NCBI GenBank assembly: GCA_023362775.1
Contig: JALMGJ010000018.1
Coordinates: 1-64,000, forward strand
DNA length: 64,000 bases
Reading direction: 5' to 3'
DNA from: Charina bottae
Lineage: Eukaryota; Chordata; Lepidosauria; Squamata; Charinaidae
Program-made: the position numbers and the translations under genes
Notes under the pieces: model-generated
What the model saw: the letters and a program-made list of their open reading frames with translations, nothing else
What the model was told of the DNA's origin: nothing
Database searches by the model: none
In this document: positions 1 to 11,517 of the stretch, in pieces
Layout of the letters: every line of letters starts with the position of its first letter
How positions within the stretch are numbered: position 1 is the first letter of the stretch

Positions 1-756
1 TTTTCAGACACATGAACAAAATAAATGGCTTTGTTTTTAACAAATCTTTACAACTTTACATTTTATTGCCATGAAAAGAATTTCTCAGAGCTCCGCCTTG
101 AGAGAAAACAGCATCTGTTGTACCACCCCATAAAGTACTGGGGTTCAATTGATTTCAGAGTCAATTAAATTTTAATAATACTCAGTTTGTAATCTAAATT
201 AGTCTAAAGAGTACTCCTTAAGTATAGACTGGTAGCAATCCCTTGCTTTGGGAAACCTCCGAATCAGCTTACAGGCAGCTGCTTAGGGCTTGGGCTGCTT
301 CAGCCGCGCAGCGGCCCCCAGCTAGAGTTTCCCCAGCACGACCTGAAGGCAGCTCCTTGTGAAATAAAATAAACTGTCAAATATTGAACATGGGTGTCTG
401 TTAACTGGCAAGTCAGATACAAATGGGCAAACTCTTCTGCAAGAAGGGTTTATGACCCAATGGTGGAATAGAGGTGTGGGGACATACTGGGTTACATGAT
501 GCTGAGAACATAATCTTCTTTGGATGATGCTATTAAGCACCTAGAGACAGTGCAATTTTCACATTCAGGCTTTTCTTTCTAAATTATGAAGACTCATCCT
601 AGAAAACTCTGGGCACCAACAGCTTTGCAAAATATCTACATGGAGGAAACCTACTCACTTCATGGTTCTGTCTTAATTTTTATAACAGTTCTAGCTGTCT
701 AGCAACCCAAAAGCAGCCTTAGGTTCATTTAATACAGAGGCCCTTTTTGACATATC
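1..756. other. No gene or clear repeat seen
   Basis: AT-leaning unique-looking sequence. Open frames are short and show no family motif. Nothing here can be supported as a gene, RNA or mobile element. Confidence 0.5.
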
Positions 757-1377
757 TTATGAGCCCAACAGAAACAAATTACCCAATTCTCTGCTGAAAT
801 CTGTCTTCCAACTTCCCAAGTTTGCTTCTTCTGCAGCAGCTGTTCTTCTGTCTCCTCCCAGAAACAACTTCATTGGGTTAACACACTCTTTTTGTAAATC
901 CGAGATAAAAACTCTTTCCAAGTCACTCTTCTGATTTATTATTTGTATGGTCCCTTTCCTTTGATTCTCCATTTTTACAACTTTTTCCACATCACTCTTG
1001 TACCCTGGCATTTTTGAATCAATTTTCAAAATCACGGCATCTCCTTCCATATCACTTTTGTGATCCTGCTTCAAATCCACATCCGAAACTGCTTCAGTCT
1101 CTCTTTTATCCAGTAGCATCTGTTCTTCTATAGCCTCTGTTAAATCCATTTTTGTAGTAGCAGATATTTTTAAAAGTCCTGAGTGTATTGTTCCCAATGG
1201 TGATTTGATGGTGATTAAGAGAAGACGTGAAAGTGGATCTAGTGTCCTTTTAAAGGCTCCAAGCTGCGGCATTGGCAGGGTGTTTCTTCCCTCAACTTCC
1301 AGAGCGCTCAACCCACTGGAGATCGCTATTGAGCGATTTCTATGCAGGGAGCCTCTGTGCAAAGTATGTGTGGGCAA
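757..1377 (-). pseudogene. L1-like LINE fragment, lysine/aspartate-rich frame
   Basis: A 206-codon open frame on the minus strand. Its C-terminal half is charged and contains the blocks KSDLER, DLQKECV and MKLFLGGD. The same blocks recur in another copy at 15.4-15.7 kb on the opposite strand, where they sit in a LINE-like unit ending in a polyadenylation-like tail, so this is dispersed repeat sequence and not a single-copy gene. I read it as the first-ORF or 5' region of an L1-like element. That assignment is an inference from context (L1 ORF2 pieces occur at 28.6 and 33 kb). The N-terminal third of the frame has no counterpart in the second copy and may be fortuitous. Confidence 0.4.
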
Positions 1378-1439
1378 TCCAGTCCTCTCCTTGATCCGGA
1401 GAGGGTTCCGAAGAGTTCTTACTTACACAGCTTGTAATG

Positions 1440-1640
1440 TTGACACTCAAATCTTGCCTTCTTCTGTATCAACCTTTCCATTCATCCATCATCCCCAAAG
1501 GCCATTTTCCAAGTACTTCACCTTGCAGAAATCAGAAAGATGTCCAAGAGGAAGCAGATTATCTTGACCCTTTTCAGTCAGCATTCAGTCTTCCTAAAGG
1601 GATTAAGACAATGCTAGTTGAATCACCTTTGTGGGGGCCT
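1440..1640 (+). mobile_element. Short CR1/L2/L3 LINE fragment
   Basis: The stretch near 1556-1595 matches the region of the long LINE at 57.1 kb that encodes the DYLDPFQSGF segment of reverse transcriptase, with several substitutions. Upstream similarity is weak. This is a decayed fragment with no coding capacity. Confidence 0.4.
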
Positions 1641-2349
1641 GAAGGGGGGTAGGGTGCTCCTATTGGTCTTCTTGGACTTCTTCCTGAAGAATTGCATAGA
1701 CATCATAAGGGATTGTGAATGCTAATTGGGGATAAATACAGAATCTTGGAAACTCGAAGAGGATTTTCCCAGCCTGGGAATATAGTGAGTTCATATAGTG
1801 AAGGTGGGGTTTCTCTGAATTATTGGAAATCCTTGTTCCTGGGTTTCTTGACACCTGGGTTGAGTTACCATTTAGGAGATGAGCTACCAATGGACTCTTC
1901 TTCTACCACTTGATTGTTTAGGTCTACTTTCCTTTCCATTAATTTGAAAATTCCTGTGGGTAATTTCCACTTTTGTTTGTACCCAGCACACTCCCAGATA
2001 ATCCCTAGATCCAGATCAGAACAAGCACATAGGCCACCTAATTTAGCTAGGGGGAAAAACCCAAAAAGCCCACACAGCCTTGAAATATTTAATTGGCAAA
2101 AATGGATACAAGGCAGACCAAAGCAGAGAACAACAGATAAGAATTTATATTATCCATATCTCTATATCTCCCTACAGACCTTTTCAGAGCCAATCCCAAA
2201 AGGAGAAGCCTGTGGTTATTCCAGCTTTAACCCTTTTATGTACATAACAGTAGCAGAATAGAGATGGAAAGTAGGATAATAGGCGATCCCTCGTCTATTC
2301 TGGACCACGAAGGAAACAATTTGGTGGATGACATATTTGACATTCCCCT
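1641..2349 (-). other. Possible 3' flank or LTR of the copia remnant
   Basis: This segment lies just downstream, on the minus strand, of the copia RNase H end. Near 2,248 the minus strand reads TGTTATGTAC after a pyrimidine-rich stretch, which could be the start of an LTR. I found no second copy in the window to confirm it. No gene is seen. Confidence 0.2.
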
Positions 2350-3610
2350 ACTCATCACCTCCAGGCATGGACCAAGTCTCGGTGCTCCTCTCCCTGGGCA
2401 GGGGCTTGGTAAGTGCGTCTGCCATGTCATCAGTGGGGCAATACTGGCTGTTACTTGCACCTTTTCTTGTCTGTGTGGTTTAGCCTCTGTGTCTCATTTT
2501 GGGTCTGGACTGCTTTGTGTCTGCAGTTCTTATACATCCTGTATTGTCCTCAAATAACATGGTTGGGACTAGTTCTTCTACTACTAGAAGTCTAGTAGTA
2601 GTTTTTGCAGCCATGCAAGGTCCCTGCATGTTTGTTCTGCAGCGCAGGATTCAGCCTCTGTAGATGACAGAGCTACAAGGCTGTGCTTCTTGCTGCACCA
2701 GGTAAATAGGTGTTCTGTAAATTTGATTTCCTGTCCAGCCCAGTCTGAAACTATGTATCCAACCATTGGTTATAGTTTAAAGCCCATACAGGTAGTCCTC
2801 GCTTAACGACCACAATTGGGACTGGAATTTCAGTTGCTAAGTGAAGCAGTCATTAAACAAATCCAACCCGATTTTACAACCTTTTTTGCAGTGGTTGTGA
2901 ATCACATCATTCCCCATTGATTTTGCTTGCCAGAAGCCAGCCAGGAAGGTTGAAAATGGCTATCATGTGACCATGGGACACAGCAACTGTCATAAATGTG
3001 AACCAGTTGACAAGCAGCCAAATCATGGTCACATGACCGCAGGGACACTACGACAGTCGTAAGTGTGAGGACCGGTCATAAGATGGTTTTTTCAGCACCA
3101 TTGTAAATTTGAACCATCACTAAATGAATGGTCGTTAAGTGAGGACTACCTGTAGTTCCTTTTAAAGATCTGCCTAATTTTTTTATCGCTGTTCAGTCCT
3201 CTTGTGTTAGCTCAATGGCCTTGCTACTTAGTAGTCCAACCACATTGGCTATGTCAGGTTCACAGTTGCAGTGAATAGTAGCTTTCTCACGGCTGCCCTA
3301 CAATGCCAGCCTGTTTTGGTTTCCTCCTTTGTTCAGGTATCTAATTTCTGTACTTGGCTCCTTTGTCTCACTGAGAACTAGAAAATGTATTAGGTCTATT
3401 CTCTTTTGTTTTTGATTGAACAAGTACCCTTCATTTTCCCTTTTTAATTTCAGTTCCAAGATAATATCCCCAAGATGTTTTACTTCCTCTTCTTTATTTA
3501 AATTGTTCACTATCCTCAAGATTTTGTCTCCTGCACATGGAATTAAATAATCAACATAAGAGAGAGTGTTGTGGTTGGGGGACCACGTGAATAGCTGGGG
3601 CACTGAGTGT
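2350..3610 (-). pseudogene. Ty1/copia retrotransposon remnant: RT and RNase H
   Basis: Two minus-strand stretches read as the C-terminal half of a copia Pol. At 3,298-3,603 the frame contains a YVDD-like box (YVDYL, altered) followed by EEEVKHLGD and a NQKQKR stretch, the usual copia RT layout. At 2,584-2,766 it carries the copia RNase H signature SDWAG..., then CSKKHSLVALSSTEAES and a WLQKLL stretch. Just downstream another frame gives DMADALTKPLP, the usual copia C-terminus. The frames are broken by shifts and stops, and a 364-bp MITE (2,789-3,152) splits RT from RNase H. Copia elements copy RNA into DNA in cytoplasmic particles; this copy is dead. A second copia remnant lies at 62-64 kb. 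Confidence 0.72.
2789..3152. mobile_element. Tigger/mariner-like MITE with TA target duplication
   Basis: A 364-bp non-coding unit with terminal inverted repeats of about 23 bp (22 of 23 matching), starting CAGGTAGTCCTC and ending with its complement. TA lies on both sides (2,787-2,788 and 3,153-3,154), as expected for the Tc1/mariner superfamily. TIRs of this type are known from Tigger/pogo-like families. It has no transposase and depended on an autonomous relative. It inserted into the copia remnant and is therefore younger than it. Confidence 0.8.
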
Positions 3611-3989
3611 CCCAGGAATTGGGGAGGGGGGTTGGGAGAGGTTTGAGGGTGGGTTACACATTACTATAACAATGAGTGGGGGAAGATATGACAGAAGATG
3701 GGGGAGGGCCCACTCTTGGGGAATGCACCCTAGGTGCAGTATATTCTCTTTTCCTTTGAAAGATGTTTGAAAGGCAAAATCTCTTTAAGCAAATCGGATG
3801 AACACCTGTAGAAAAATGGAGGATAATTTCCTTGCCCAGCACTAGCTGGTACAGTTCCTGTTGATGCAACTTGAATTCTGCCCTCTCTAGTTTTAATTTT
3901 TACAATCTAAGGTTGCAGGTAGGATTCCTGGAGAGTGCTTAACATTTTACCTTTCCAATTCACAGTGCTGGCTGAGGGCTCATCGTTAC

Positions 3990-4930
3990 ATCCAGTCATC
4001 ATCATCATTCATCATTGGCGATCACTCGTAGCCGAGGAAGATTGTCTTCCAAAGGTAAAATTTTAACGGTGGATCCGTAAGTGGCTATAAAGGCCAATTC
4101 TGGATCCACACAACCTCCCACAATGAGGGCATAGGTTTCCGGGTGGGAGACGGTCATGATGAGGGTTTGCCTGACGTGCCTTCCTTTTAGCTCTTTTCTC
4201 CTTTTCGCCCTGTACTCGTGCTTCTTCAAAGTCCACAGCGCCATTAATAAAGGATTACCTCCAATTGAAACGCTCATGAGTTAGGGCTTCCCAGTTCTCA
4301 ATGCTGATATTACATTTTTTTTAAATTAGCTTTGAGAGTATCTTTGAATCTCTTTTGCTGTCCACCAATATTCCGTTTTCCATTCTTAAGTTGGGAGTAA
4401 AGTAGCTGTTTTGGAAGACGATGGTCAGGCATTTGAACAACATGACTAGTCCAGCGAAGTTGATGTTGGATGATCATTGTTTCAATGCTGGTGGTTTTCG
4501 CTTCTTCTAATACACTAACATTAGTCCGCCTATCTTCCCAAGTAATTTGCAGAATTTTTCGGAGGCAGCGTTGATGGAATCTTTCAAGAAGTTGGAGGTG
4601 GCGTTTGTAGCGGGTCCATGTTTCACAGGCGTACAGAAGGGTTGGTAGTACAATGGCTTTGTAAACAAGCATTTTGGTCTCCCTGCGAATGTCCCGATCC
4701 TCAAACACTTTACGCTTCATTCGGGAGAAAGCTACACTCGCAGAGCTCAGGCGATACTGAATTTCAGCGTCGATGTCGGCTTTTGTAGATAGATGGCTGC
4801 CGAGATAATCATAGCCTGATGGCACCCCTTTAACTGTTTTAGGAGATATGTTCTCATGACGTAGTCTTTGTCTCATCCTGAGACCATTGTAGAGTGGCCT
4901 AAATTCATCCTTAGCTGTTCCAGTTTTAAA
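3990..4930 (-). pseudogene. RTE-like non-LTR retrotransposon, 3' part of ORF2
   Basis: The minus strand (main frame 4,310-5,032) encodes the post-catalytic part of a non-LTR reverse transcriptase: DYLGSHLS, LVYKAIVLPTLLYACETWT, LERFHQRCLRKIL, LRWTSHVVQMPDHRLPKQLL and a final RFKDTLK block, in the order found in RTE/RTEX-type elements. The next frame downstream (4,005-4,277) looks like a decayed C-terminal zinc-finger tail (HPETYA...). The copy ends near ATGATG-type repeats at about 3,995-4,010, typical of RTE tails. The endonuclease and catalytic RT motifs are missing, so the copy is 5'-truncated and inactive. The exact clade is provisional. Confidence 0.62.
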
Positions 4931-5329
4931 GTAGTGTTTTCTGCTGTCTCCTCCCAACACAGGTCCTGATATAATAAAGATCCATGATGCCTCATTCAGA
5001 ATCTTGGTGATAATGCAGCCACCGGCAGGCATCTGACAAGCTCTGATTGACCAGCTGAGGCTACAGCTACTCTCCTACAATCACTGGACACTGACCAATT
5101 TGCTTTGAGCTGCAGGGGAAGCTGGACACCTGGTTTCCATGGAGGCATCTACCTGTGTAATACCTGATGCACATGCATTTAATGGAACACAGAGAGAAAG
5201 AAATAGCTTTATTATGGCCATAGAGAAGCGGAGAAACAATATAAAACAAAATTGACAGCCAATCCAATAAGGACAATCTTAGCTGTTAAAAAGGGCTAAA
5301 CAAAACATTTGTAATGGTATGTGGGGATG
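4931..5329. other. No gene seen
   Basis: Mixed sequence between the RTE-like LINE and an LTR-like repeat. No motif or long frame of recognisable origin. Confidence 0.4.
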
Positions 5330-5580
5330 ACCTTGGGAGACAGGGAAAAGAGACGCAGCCAAGGGAACGGTCAGATAAAAGGCAACTTAGCTCGCAGCAG
5401 GAATGCGTTAGGGGCAAGCGGCTCAGACGGGACCCTCCCTAGTTTCTTGGGTTGTAAAGGGGACCAGGGGTGGGGGTGGGGATATACTTTCAGATTTCCA
5501 AGATTCTGTTAATGTAACCTTACAATAAAGTAGAAATAGCTTATCTGGCCGTTCTTGTCTGGACTACCTCGCAATGCTTG
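5330..5580 (+). repeat. LTR-like dispersed repeat end
   Basis: The block near 5,505-5,575, with ACAATAAAG followed by TTGTCTGGACTA, recurs with changes at 35.95-36.02 kb and in part at 39.89-39.94 kb. The upstream GGGACCCTCCCT also recurs at 35.88 kb. An AATAAA signal about 40 bases before a CTGGACTA-type end is what the R-U5 part of a retroviral-type LTR looks like, but no internal region or target duplication was found. Confidence 0.35.
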
Positions 5581-6204
5581 ACAACATTATATAACTAACA
5601 TCATCCCAACAACTAGTAAAAACATAAAAGTGAAGTCTTAAAAAGCTTTAAAACCTGAGGTACATAAGTAGTCAAAAGTATAGAATAGAAAAAAACAATG
5701 AATTTAAAAAATCACAAAATTAATCAAATGGAGATAAGGAAAAAAGAAAAACAATTAAAAACAATAACATTAATTAGCAGATAATGGTAATGCTTATCAA
5801 TCTGCCCTGTTCAGGTTCTGCAGGCAACATAACAAGATTTAAAAACCTTTAAAGAAAATAGATTACTCTGATCTGAGCATTGTACTGAAGATAAAACAAA
5901 TCTGGATGCCCTGGGAAATAGTTAAAAGGTAAAGGTAAAGGTTAGATGCCCTCATAGTTAGAGAGGAGGGATATAGCATTCTTGAATATCATTATACAGT
6001 GCATAGTACAGAAGAAAATGAGAGAAAGTCTCAATATGACCCATTTCTCAGTCTTCATAGGGAGTTTTTAAATACTTTCTTTCTAATACAACTGTTGGTA
6101 ATGCATTAAAACGTATTGATGTCAAGGCTCTTCTATATTTTGAGGTTTCTATAGGTGCACCAGAGCTAGCAGAGTAATTACCTACAAATAGTCTTCCAGG
6201 CAAG
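5581..6204. other. AT-rich sequence, no gene seen
   Basis: AT-rich with short low-complexity runs. No supported feature. Confidence 0.4.
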
Positions 6205-6217
6205 CAGCAGCTGCTGC

Positions 6218-6470
6218 TGCTTCTTCTTCTTCTTCTTCTTCTTCTTCTTCTTCTTCTTCTTCTTCTTCTTCTTCTTCTTCTTCTTCTTCTTCTTCTTCTT
6301 CTTCTTCTTCTCTCCTCCTCCTCCTCCTCCTCCTCCTCCTCCTCCTCCTCCTCCTCCTCTTCCTCTTCTTCTTCTTCTTCTTCTTCTTCTTCTTCTTCTT
6401 CTTCTTCTTCTTCTTCTTCTTCTTCTTCTTCTTCTTCTTCTTCTTCTTCTTCTTCTTCTTCTTCTTCTTT
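6218..6470. repeat. (TTC)n-(CTC)n-(TTC)n polypyrimidine tract
   Basis: About 250 bp of nearly pure pyrimidine on the plus strand in three blocks: TTC, then CTC/CCT (about 6,311-6,358), then TTC again, preceded by a short CAG/CTG stretch. The long poly-Lys, poly-Glu and poly-Arg frames on the minus strand are products of this repeat and not proteins. Mirror-symmetric polypurine/polypyrimidine tracts of this length can form triplex (H-DNA) structures. Confidence 0.95.
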
Positions 6471-8153
6471 AGAAAGCCTGTAGAACTGGTGTTGATCTCT
6501 GTGCATTTGCCTCTTCTAAATGAGCACAGCAGCTGCCAGAGGAAAAAGACTGCAATCAGAATCAGTGACAATAAAACCGCATAAAGGAGTAGAACTAATG
6601 TTTGTGTGCCAATTTGGGGGGCAGTAACTAAGATGTTTATATAAAAGTTAAACAATAAAGGTGCCAGTATAAACCCTAAATAGCTCTCTGAGTCAGTATT
6701 TCCTTAATGCCAAAATTTCTTTAATGCCATGACTCTAAGCTGTGCTCTGGACTTTTACGCATGAATTATTCCGAAGTTTGTACAGAAATAGGAGCAGAGA
6801 ACTGTCAGTGGGTGATTTCTTCAACCTACATCACAACCTTGTTCTTAAGATGGAATCCAAGTTACAAAAGCTGTGTGAAAAGCTGCTCCAGGATTGTTTG
6901 TATAGTTTTCAACCCAATGTTGTCAGATCAAGGCTTGGTCTGTAGGAGACTGCCCAGCCCTACAGCCAGTTGGCACTTTCTGACTCAAGCCAGTCCATGA
7001 GTTTATCACACAGCTTAGGAATTATATTCAGCAGGCTGATAAGCCAATGATGAGGAAGGGTATTCCTTTTACCCTATAAAAAATAAGTGGGTGTTATTAT
7101 GGCCAGACTTCCTTCCCATGGGGTTTTGTAGCTTGATCAATGAACACATAAAGATGATTGATAGATAAATATGGATTAGATATAGATGATATAGCTATAG
7201 CTGTAGCTATAGATAGATTTATACATATATACATACCATTTGTATGGCCACTCACAAAATATGACTTTGGGCGTGTAACATAGGATTAAAAGTAAAACAA
7301 GATAATAAACATAAAACCACAAGAACGCAATATAAAAACAGCACAAACAAAGGCCCAAACTACAACACGTTCAAAATCCCAAGCCATTTTCCAGATGGAT
7401 TCAACAAACATCTTAATCTAATGCTCAGGGGAAAAGTCAAGTTTCTACAATCTTGCAGAAGGCCAACAAGCGAAACCTTGGGGAGTGGAGATGCTGTTCT
7501 AATGGGCAAGCTCACCTCCTGGGTCCCACTAATTTTGGAGTCTGCCAATCCAAATTAGGTAACTTCCAGCTCCAGGTAACTTCCACAGTCAAAATGTTAG
7601 GGTCCAGAGCATGACCAGCTTTAAGCTGTCTCAGTAAGGAGGCAATCTTAGCACAAGACATTGGATGCCATTCTGAATTGAATCACTTCAGGCACAGAAT
7701 CAATCAGAGCCACAGTTTCTTGCTCCGAAAAAGCCCTCGAGGACTCCTCCACTGGCCCAGAATGTGGCATGTCAACCAAGAAGAAATCTTGCCCAAATTT
7801 AGATCCAAGACCAGATTATTATCAAATGGCCTTAACTGCAATCCACTCCAAATGAGTAGCAATTCAAAATGTATCTAAACATGGAATTAAATTTCTAGAA
7901 ACAGCAATATATTCAATCAATGAGGGTCTCTCCACAGCCCATTCTGCAACCTTCTGGTAATCGTCAGTCATTTAAGAGCAAAAAAATCTAATTAATCCAA
8001 AGTTTGCATCAGAGGCAGTCTCTGGAAATTACAAACTGGATCTTTTGACTAATAGAAGGGGAAGAGAGATTTCTTCCTTATCAAAGGGGTAAAAATTAAA
8101 TTTTGTACAGAGCATATAGTAGTTTGCACCAATTCTTGTGTTAGCACCCCCTG
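6471..8153. other. Intergenic, fragments only
   Basis: No gene is supported. At 6,560-6,655 the minus strand has a short frame with a strongly hydrophobic segment of about 28 residues followed by a basic stretch. It runs straight into the TTC repeat and is probably chance or an old exon or env scrap. Around 7,140-7,230 there are ATAG/CTATAG-rich low-complexity runs. About 7,236-7,345 looks like a LINE 3' tail. Confidence 0.4.
7236..7345 (-). mobile_element. LINE 3' tail (CR1/L2 type)
   Basis: The minus strand reads like the common 3' tail seen at 58.5 kb and elsewhere here (a gggc-ggc-type motif before an A-rich end), diverged. No coding part is attached. Confidence 0.4.
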
Positions 8154-8528
8154 TGTAAGGCACTCCATCCAATATCTATAATCTCCCTGCGCTAAAGTAA
8201 CTCACAGACGCATGAGTTCTTAGAAGCAGAAGAGTTTATTACAGTATACAGAAGTTAGCACGAACAAAGACTGGAATGCAGGAACAAAGAACAGCAAGCA
8301 CATTTAAACCTTTCCCTCCCCCAGTGTCCTTTGCTGCTGACACGTGTAGTCGTGTCTGCCCGGGTGCTCAGACAACACTCGCCAAGATGTGTATTCCCGA
8401 TCATCGGGTAGGTGCGAGCCGGTCTACTTCGGCTGTCAGTCCGGCGATGTCAGTTTCGCGCCACTTTCAGTCTTCCAATGATTCCTTTGTTTGCCTGCCT
8501 TTTGGCAGAGATCGGGTGATCTCTGACA
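8154..8528 (-). repeat. 3' LTR of the gypsy element
   Basis: 375 bp, on the minus strand starting TGTCAGAGATCACC and ending in GCCTTACA, so TG...CA as expected. It contains AATAAA (8,240 to 8,235 on the minus strand), the likely polyadenylation signal, and the TATA-like and start sequences described for the 5' LTR. It aligns to the 5' LTR with about ten substitutions and one single-base indel. Confidence 0.93.
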
Positions 8529-8541
8529 TGCTCCCGCCCCA
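8529..8541 (-). other. Polypurine tract of the gypsy element
   Basis: Immediately before the 3' LTR start the minus strand reads GGGGCGGGAGCA. Such a purine-rich run next to the LTR primes plus-strand DNA synthesis in LTR elements. A longer G run lies about 10 bases further upstream. Confidence 0.8.
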
Positions 8542-8589
8542 AGACTCCCCCCCCCCACTAACTAACTATACAAGCCAGACTATTTCCAT

Positions 8590-11517
8590 TCAGTGGGGTT
8601 TGTCTGGGAACTCTCTATGGAAATTCTTTACCAATTTGGGGGCGCGTGTGTGTTTGGCACTGACCCACTCCCTGTCACCAATCGGCAGATGGGTCCATTT
8701 GACTAGATATTGCAGCTGCCCCTTATGCCATCTCGAATCCAAGATCCTGTCTATTTCAAAGTGTGGTTTTCCCTCCACTAATATTGGTGTGGGTTCATCT
8801 GGTTCCGGGTGCCACTGATGTGAAGCATGGTATTGTTTCAACAAACTAATGTGAAAAACGGGGTGTATCTTTCTCAGAGCCTTTGGCAATTGCAGTTTGG
8901 CCGTTACTGGGTTAATTACTGCAATGATGTTGAATGGACCTATGAACTTGGGCGCTAGTTTTCGTGACTGTTGAGTGGACCTTAAGTTTTTGGTGGATAA
9001 GTACACTTTATCCCCTACTCTCAATTCCCATTCCTTCTCACGTTTGCGGTCTGCGTGTTTTTTGTAACTTGCCTTGGCTTCTTCCAGCGTTTTTACCATT
9101 ATTGAACAGTTGCTGGTGATTCTTTCTACCCATTCATCTGCTCTCAGAGGTTGTTCTAAGTCTGTGCTCTGGGTCATTGCCAATTCAGGTATCGTTACAA
9201 AGTCCTGCCCTGTAGCCGCTTTGAATGGTGAAAGCCCCGTGCTTTGATGAAGCGTGTTGTTGTAAGCGACCTCTGCGAACGGCAAGAGTTCTGCCCAATC
9301 AGTTTGTTGGTAATTAATGTAGCATCTAAGGTACTGCTCCAATGTGGCATTAAGGCGTTCACTCAATCCGTCTGTGCACGGATGGAACGCACTACTAAGC
9401 CCCTGTTCTGATCCAATTAACTTCAAAAATGCCCACCAGAACTTACAAGTGAAAGTGCTGCCGCGATCGCTGATTATGCGTTCCGGCGTTCCGTGGGCCC
9501 TATAAATGTGTTGAATGAAAAGTCTAGCTAGTTTCTGAGCGTTCGGTATGCCCTTGCATGCAATGAAGTGTGCCTGTTTAGAAAATAGGTCTGTGACCAC
9601 CCAAATGGCCGTGTTCTTGTTGCTCACTGGCAAATCCACTATAAAGTCCATGGCAATTTGCTTCCATGGTTGTGTTGGGCTAGCTACCTCCTGTAATTTC
9701 CCTGTGGGTTTGCCCATTTTCCTTTTTGCTGTGGCGCACGTGGGACATGTTCGCACATAAGCTTTAACGTCCGTGCGCAACGATGGCCACCAGAACTTTC
9801 CCTGGACTAGATGTAACGTCTTTAGGAATCCAAAATGCCCTGCCGTTTTGTGGTCGTGGTGCATACTCAAAACCCTTTGTCTTAAGGACTCAGGGACGTA
9901 TACTTTCTTGTCTTTCCAGCCCATTCCGTCTCGCTCCTCTAGTGTGTGTTTGTGCTCCGCCCACCAAGTGTCAGTTACCATTGCCGCTCGCAGGTCTCCT
10001 GCAAATGAATCACTCTCAGTCTTGTGTTTTGCGCTGCTGCAGGTGACAGCCAAATTCCCCTCTCCCCTAGCCACTGGTGCCGGTTGCGTCTGCTCCTCCC
10101 CTGGCTGGGAAGGGATCAGTGACTCAAAGACCTCCTCCATCCTGCCTTCATGCTGCGGCAGGCGCAATAAGGCGTCCACCAGGAGGTTTTTCCCCCCAGG
10201 GAAATATTTCAACGTGAAGTTGAACCTACTAAGGAACTCTGCCCACCTGAGATGTTTGGGATTCAACTTTCTCGGGGCTTTGAGGGCTTCCAAATTTTTA
10301 TGATCCGTCCACACCTGAAATGGCTCAGCTGTCCCTTCCAAGAGGTGTCGCCATGTGCTTAAAGCATGTTTCATGGCGAATGCCTCTTTTTCCCAAAGAC
10401 GCCATCGTTTCTCCGTTTGGTTAAATTTCCGAGAAATATAGGCACATGGTCTCAATTTCTCACTGTCATCTGCCTGTAGCAAAATGGCTCCAACTGCATT
10501 GAGTGACGCGTCCGTGTGAATTATGAATGGTTTGTCTGACTCTCAAACGAGGATGGGCTCCTCCATGAACAATGCCTTTAGGTTGTCAAAAGCTTCTTGG
10601 CATTCTTGGGTCCACACTATTTTCGTGCTTGGTGGCTGGGCTTTTGCTTTTTGCCCCTTGCCTTTCGTTTTCAGTAAATCGGTTAGGGGTAACGCAATTT
10701 GCACAAAATCCTGAATGAACTGCCTATAGAACCCCGCAAATCCCAAGAATGCTTGTAGCTGCCTGCGCGTTTGGGGGGGTTGCCACCCCAAAACCACTTT
10801 GACCTTTTCGGGGTCCATTTCAATGCCCTCATTCGAGATGCGGTACCCCAAAAAGTCCAGCTTGTCCTTGTGAAACTCACACTTTTCCAGTTTTACATAT
10901 AATTTTGCCTCCAACAACCTCTCTAGCACCTTTTTGACTAATTCCATGTGTTCCTCTAGGTTTTCCGAGAAAATCAGTATGTCATCTAAATATACAATTA
11001 CCCCTTTGTACAAAAATTCATACAACACTTCATTTATGAATCTCATGAAGATTCCCGGTCCTCCCACAATCCCAAACGGGAGCACCCGGTATTGAAATGA
11101 TCCTAGTGGGCAATTGAAAGCGGTTTTCCACTCATCCCCCTCCCTCATGCGTACACGGTAATATGCTTCCCTTACGTCCAACTTCGTGAAGACCTTCCCT
11201 TTCGATAGTTGGGCTAACATGTCTTTCAACAATGGTAAGGGGTACTGGTTAGTGACTGAAATTGCATTGAGCCCTCGGTAGTCTGTGCACAACCTCAGTG
11301 ACCCATCTTTCTTTTTTCTAAATAACACTGGGGCTGCTAACGGGGAATTGGCTGGTTCAATGAAGCCCCGCGCCAAATTTTTATCAATGAACTTGCGGAG
11401 CTCCTGTAACTCTTTCTGGGTCATGGCATACATCTTGGGTTTCGGGAACGGTGCCCCAGGGATGAGGTCTACCGTTGCATCTGACTGTCTATGGGGGGGG
11501 GGGGTGCTTGGTCGCAT
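8590..11517 (-). pseudogene. Gypsy Pol: RT, RNase H, integrase, chromodomain (one in-frame stop)
   Basis: One reading frame of 976 codons with a single internal TGA near 10,543 (probably a decayed CGA). Before the stop lies RT: the LCTDYRGLN block, then the YLDD catalytic box in GVIVYLDDILIF, and FLGYRIS. After it come RNase H (KEAFAMKHALSTW, WTDHKNL), the integrase zinc finger (HHDHK...H, CPTC), the integrase catalytic core with D, D and E in MDFIVDLP, ISDRGSTF and LSERLNATLEQ, and a C-terminal chromodomain (EIDRILDSRW...YLVKW). Integrase inserts the cDNA and the chromodomain is thought to steer it to marked chromatin. The frame is joined to the upstream protease frame only across a 12-base C/G run (11,493-11,504), so this copy is probably not functional. 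Confidence 0.93.

Noticed and set aside
6048..6655. Two overlapping minus-strand frames of about 150 codons with poly-Glu, poly-Lys and poly-Arg runs
   Set aside because: They are translations of the TTC/CTC tract. The hydrophobic N-terminal segment of one of them has no family match I recognise.
8276..8818. Plus-strand 180-codon frame
   Set aside because: It runs antisense through the 3' LTR and integrase end of the gypsy element.
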